Below, piece after piece: positions 59,400 through 64,000 of a stretch of DNA of 64,000 nucleotides. The notes under the pieces were generated by a model that saw only the letters and a list, made by a program, of their open reading frames with translations, had not been told where the DNA came from and made no database searches. The position numbers and the translations under genes were made by a program. The stretch is from Zelopaecilomyces penicillatus (lineage: Eukaryota > Ascomycota > Sordariomycetes > Hypocreales > Pseudodiploosporaceae): NCBI GenBank assembly GCA_005765155.1, contig VCCP01000001.1, positions 2,108,001-2,172,000 of the forward strand, read 5' to 3'. How positions within the stretch are numbered: position 1 is the stretch's first letter; every line of letters begins with the position of its first letter.

Positions 59400-61187
59400 C
59401 AGATGTGGGCAAAGCCTCTTCCCGCCTAGTTTAAATCATATGGGCTAGGAAAAGTAGGTGTACTGTATGTAGGAACGGAGGGCCCTAATTGGCATGCTAA
59501 CAACGTGCAGCAATCAACCAAGTTTCTGCCGGCGTGCCTGGCTTGGGTGAGTTGATGAGCGTAGTTGAGCCTCTCCGATGCTAGTACGGGTTCACATTGT
59601 CCCAGGCTAGATATTACTACAAAAAAAAAATGCCATTCGCTAAGGGCCGCTAGCCACACCCACTGTCGCTAGGAGGGGTGTGCGCTGTATGTGCGCTGGT
59701 TCAGTGCCTGTTGCGTGCCTACCTTAGGTGTACCTACCTACCTGTGCCTGCGTGAATGTTTTGAATTTTTTCTATTTGGTCTGTGCTTTGAGTGCAGTCA
59801 TAGGTGTGAGTACGGTAGTGGTCACTGTAGGTACGTGCGTTATGAGGCTACGGGACCAGCCAAAGAAAGTAAAAAGGCAGAGACATTGGAAAACATGGTC
59901 TGTGAAAATTTTCACGGTTGCATGTAGGGACATGAAATGTGTGTTATGAACCCTTTACGAAGCCCGAGGAAGTGTGAAGAAAAGAACAGGAGGAAGGGAG
60001 TGGCGACGGAAATTCCAAGTATACAACGTTGGGTTTGATGGGGTTTGATTGAACTAGCAGAGAAATAGAGTGAGTGCATATCAAAACAATACAGCGCATA
60101 TTACAGCGCACATCTCCGTCCAGCGAACACTGCCCACAGCACTATAGACACGTAATACTGCTAGTACCTACTTACTATAGTACCTCTCCTCTCCTTGCTA
60201 CATGGATGCGTATACGTATTTGAAAGTGGGCATCAAACCCATTGATTCATGAAGAAGAGCGCCAACAAGCCTCCGAGTGGGAACCCTTCCGAGCAATCTC
60301 AATGGCTGGGCCCAGCCAATAGGTCTCATTGGGGATCAGGAACACTTAGATGGGGCGGTTCCGCCTGCTTTCGCTGCCAACGCATCGCCCCAGAAAAAAA
60401 AATCTCTTCTTCTGTAATTAACTGCACCAATGGCATTGGGCCTGGAGATGAATGGTATGGAGATTAAATAACAAGAGAGAGAAAAGTCGGCCAGCTCCTG
60501 ACGCTAGTGGACGGCGAGATCGCCGAAATGCTTAATTTAGGGCCCCCGGCACTATGAAAGGCACCGCAATTCAAAAATACGACCTTGACACGGAGTAATC
60601 AGCGTGTGTGTGTCGAAACCCCTACCACAAAAAAAGAGGCGATCGGCTGGCCGGGGATCACGATTGACTCATGGGTGGTGGAGATGGCCGGGGAGAGTGA
60701 GTGAGAGAGAGAGAATCCACCGTGAGATTTTGAGTGGGAAGCGTGAATGGGGGTTTGAATGGGGCACGGCGACGTAATCATACAAAGTGGATTTGTCTGG
60801 GTGTATTTCGCTTGGGCTTCTGACAATATTTGTCTGGTTACATACAGACAGACAACTACGTAGTGAATGGCTTTTTTTTTGTTTCGTCTGAGTTTTGGGT
60901 CCTCCGTTCCTCACCGCTGGGTTTCGGGAGATTGGAAGCCAATGGGGGTGGAATGGCCCTGGCGCCTCGTTTGAGTAAAACACAGTTGTATCAGAAAATC
61001 TTTTTTTTCTCTCTCTCAACCTTCTATGTAATTACTACGGCAGTGGCCCTTGATGAAGAATTTTTTTTCCCCATTTCATAGACATCCAGCATCATGGATG
61101 TAAAACAAAAAGAAGGGCGCACTTTTTTTGTTTGGAGTCATTACCTCGCTTGCAAAAAATTTCGCGTGCCAGTAATATTTCAATTAA

Positions 61188-61210
61188 CCTACTAGGTAGA
61201 TAGGTAGGTA
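61188..61210 (+). repeat. CCTACTAGGTAGATAGGTAGGTA word cluster
   Basis: An imperfect palindrome, CCTACTAGGTAG, runs into GATAGGTAGG units. It is another member of the TACCTA/TAGGTA family. Confidence 0.6.
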
Positions 61211-64000
61211 TGTACTACGGAGTCCAGGCCGCCCTCGCATGAGAGAAATTGAGCAAAAAGAGTTGGATATTGTGTCATTCTGCATTTTCTGCACAGAGGG
61301 CCAAGGCAAGAACGAAGCTGTCGTGAGAAAAACCACGACCAACCGAAACCCCCATCTTTCCATCTCCCCGTCATCGGCCATCCCATCCCTGGTGAAATAG
61401 TGAATAACGGACAGGCACTTAAAGCATCTATTATGGGGGGAGGGGTGGGTAAAAAAAAAACTGTGGGCATTCTGGAGGTAGCTGCCGGTTTAGGGGCCGC
61501 AAATATTGGTTCTGTAATATGTAATCAGCATATAATCTTGGGGGGGAAGAGCTGATCGAATCCACTCAGCGCGAAAACGAACTGTGCTTGGCAATGTTCC
61601 CCCGAGGACAGAGGGGAAGAAAAAAGGGTCAGCGGATCCCCGAATGATGCTGGTGTGATGTCATGATTTTTTTTTTGATTTGTTCGGGTACTCCTCTGAG
61701 CTGAAGTGAACTTCTAGATTGGAGAAAATAATCAAAGCGTAGAACTCCGAATTGGACCCCCTTCCATCCCCGAGATCTACCGGAGCACCGACCGTGGGCA
61801 CAGACTTTGGACCGGCTTTAGTTAACTAAATGGGCTGGAACACTCTTTGATTTTCTTTCTCTCTACACTACGTAGTACACTAGTGTATGCCAAACTAGAG
61901 AAGGCACGAACTAGTCATCGTGATCTGATCTGATCTCGGTCGCTTTCGCTTCCTCTTGATTTTTCGCTTGTTCTGATTTGAAACATGGCCAGACAAAAAG
62001 GCCCGTGTCCGTGTGTTAAGTGGTGATGGTGGTGGTGCGCGGAAGGAGGGGGGGGGTTTCCTTTCTTGTGAAGTTGATGAGAAGAGGGACACAGGCAAAT
62101 CCAACAATTAACAGCAAAAAAGAGCCGAGATGTCGCGGCACCAAGGCCCGACCTTGGTGATTGCCTCTTTCGTACATTTCTACATATTTCACCTGCCGGC
62201 CGTGGTGGTTCGCGGCCTGGATTGTCTTAGGTTTGTCAGGAGTACGTTGTGGCATCCCAACGAGGCGGTAAAGCAAAATATGTGAGTGTGAGTGGCATGC
62301 CCAGACTGCACATTGGGATCGGAATTTGTCCTTTTTTCTTTTCCTCCATGTTTCGTTTTTTCTCTACCTGCACATGTAGGTGTACAGTACAACTAGGTAG
62401 GTAGGAACTACTATAGTACGCATGTATGTGTAATACTACTACTACTGTATGTCCCATCCTTCTCATGTCTGCTAGACACATAACGGGGAAAACCTCCCCC
62501 TTGGAGTGGAAAAAAGAAATAAAATCAAAAGCCCCAGCAACAGCTCGACAGAAAACGGACTAACTAATATATTTTTTTCTTCCAATGATTTGTCTACCGA
62601 CAAATAGTCGTCAGTTTGCTGTCATTGACTCACACAAGTCTTAAATAGCCGGGGACTCAAGAGGGAAAGAAAAAGGAAATAAAAGTTAAAGAAAATGAAA
62701 AGCCCGAGACTCCACCCAATATGCACTATGGGTGGAAAAAGGAAAGACGAGAAAGCAAACAACAGCAACAAAAAAAAAGAAAATATCAAAGAGAGAGAAT
62801 GCGAAAGAGTCAAAGATCCACGCCCTGTTCCACTTTGAGCCTCCTTCTCGGCAGAAACACCACGATGGAGGCAAGGCTGGTGCTCCACAACCAATCATTG
62901 GTTTGATTCGGTGAGGGATTCTCATCTGCCGTAAAGAATCAATGAATGAATAGGTAATCAATACTTCGTAGTAATTAGAGAGGTGGTTTGAGTTCTTCTC
63001 TAGGTATTAGCTGGGATCAGGATTCGGCTTTACTAGGCCGGGGGCCTTTTGACATGCATTGGCTCAGGATTTTGATGATACAGGCTACTCTGCTATGAAA
63101 AAATTTGTCATTCGAGATGAGCAGAATGAGCAAACACAGCAACGGAAAAAAAAGTCGTTCGGCGTTCCTTCGCTTTCCCCTGTCTGTTGCGAAACCAGCA
63201 TCATGATTGGGGCTTGGACTGTGCTGGGCTGGGCTGGCCGGCTGTAACCTCAATATCATTGCCTACCTTAATAGTACCTTGAGGATGGTCGGGTTACAAC
63301 GATGTTTGAAGATCGGGGAGGTTTGGTCTGTGGCGCTGATCAGGGGTGGCTGGTGAACTGTGCAGGCACGGTTGTTCTTATGAGCATCACAGCAACTAGC
63401 TCTTGCTGTTTTGATGATCTAATTCATTACAGTACTAGTTCCAGCACGTGATTGGCACTCAAGGACTGTACAAGCCACAGGCTTGGTTCTTTCCTAATAC
63501 CAGGCAGCCAACTTCGGATGTGAGACTTTGAATACTACAGTAACACTGCATCGTGGACAAAACTCTCCCCTTCAACAGCCACATCCGGCACATACTACGG
63601 TGTACAGCAGCACAGCACGATAGCGGCGGTGTTACCAACACACAGCAGAACAGACAACCGTAACACAAGCTGCAAAATTTACAATTCAACAGGGGGGGTG
63701 AAGGGGTGGGGTTGTAACCTTGGGGGGATGACAGGCCTAACTCTCAGTCCTCCAGATCGATGGCATGTGAGCGAGGCCAGCCAGCCAGCCAACCAGCCAG
63801 GGCTGCACCGGGGCTCCCGAAGTGGGCTGTTTTTCAAATCTTGATCGTCAGGTCCGAAAAGGAGCCCTTGCAACGCTGCCTGTTTGCTCACTGACTGCCT
63901 ATCCGACGACCCCAGTGGGCACGTTGGAAGAAAAAAATGCGCTTTTCTTTGCAGCCACCCCTGTCTCTCTCTTTCTCTCATTTTCCTCGTCTCTTCTCCA

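Larger units (their letters stand above)
57801..64000. other. Gene-poor region to the end of the window
   Basis: More than 6 kb without a supported gene. It contains many short A or T runs, a poly(G) run at 59384-59399, GTAGGTA-type words at 59721 and 61188-61210, and a (TAC)n stretch near 62430. The first few hundred bases are probably the ECL1-like 3' untranslated region. Confidence 0.5.

Noticed and set aside
4454..61223. Recurring TACGGAGTA/TACTCCGTA words
   Set aside because: Two exact copies (4454-4462 and 21808-21816) and about ten one-mismatch copies were seen. The number of near matches is about what random sequence of this length gives.

Overview
The window is nuclear DNA from a filamentous ascomycete. 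The evidence is short spliceosomal introns with GTAAGT/GTATGT-type donors, CTAAC-like branch points and TAG/CAG acceptors, pyrimidine-rich leaders, and a gene set typical of Sordariomycetes. The CAP20/MPL1-type perilipin, the CFEM cell-wall protein and the ECL1-family regulator point to an order such as Hypocreales; genus cannot be fixed from the sequence alone. I see no tRNA, rRNA, CRISPR array or intact transposon.

Ten protein-coding genes are supported, covering about a quarter of the window. From left to right they are: the 3' end of the ribonucleotide reductase large subunit (+, 1-1157); a five-exon GPI-anchored CFEM protein (+, 5803-6888); a pirin (-, 7642-8737); a CAP20-like perilipin (-, 9935-10585); a DENN-domain protein (+, 22248-25039); a HIT zinc-finger BCD1-like snoRNP factor (+, 25742-27136); exocyst SEC6 (+, 27745-30003); an EDE1/EPS15-like endocytic scaffold with three EH domains and a UBA domain (-, 30890-34950); glutathione reductase (+, 36734-38405); and a small ECL1-family zinc-binding protein (+, 57309-57800).

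The layout is uneven. The 22-38 kb block is compact and housekeeping, and three of its five genes act in membrane traffic (DENN, SEC6, EDE1). Around it lie long stretches without recognisable coding sequence: 1.2-5.8 kb, 10.6-22.2 kb, 38.4-57.3 kb and 57.8-64.0 kb. These hold microsatellites, homopolymers and repeated TACCTAGGTA-like words. They may contain long untranslated leaders, distal regulatory DNA or noncoding RNAs.

The items most worth following up are: a telomere-repeat template-like 13-mer near 39.65 kb, which raises the possibility of a telomerase RNA gene or a TTAGGG-factor binding site; two in-frame starts in glutathione reductase that predict mitochondrial and cytosolic forms; an intron that separates the catalytic tail cysteines of ribonucleotide reductase from the rest of the protein; and candidate upstream ORFs before the ECL1-like, DENN, CFEM and BCD1 genes. 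No clearly new multi-gene system was found.
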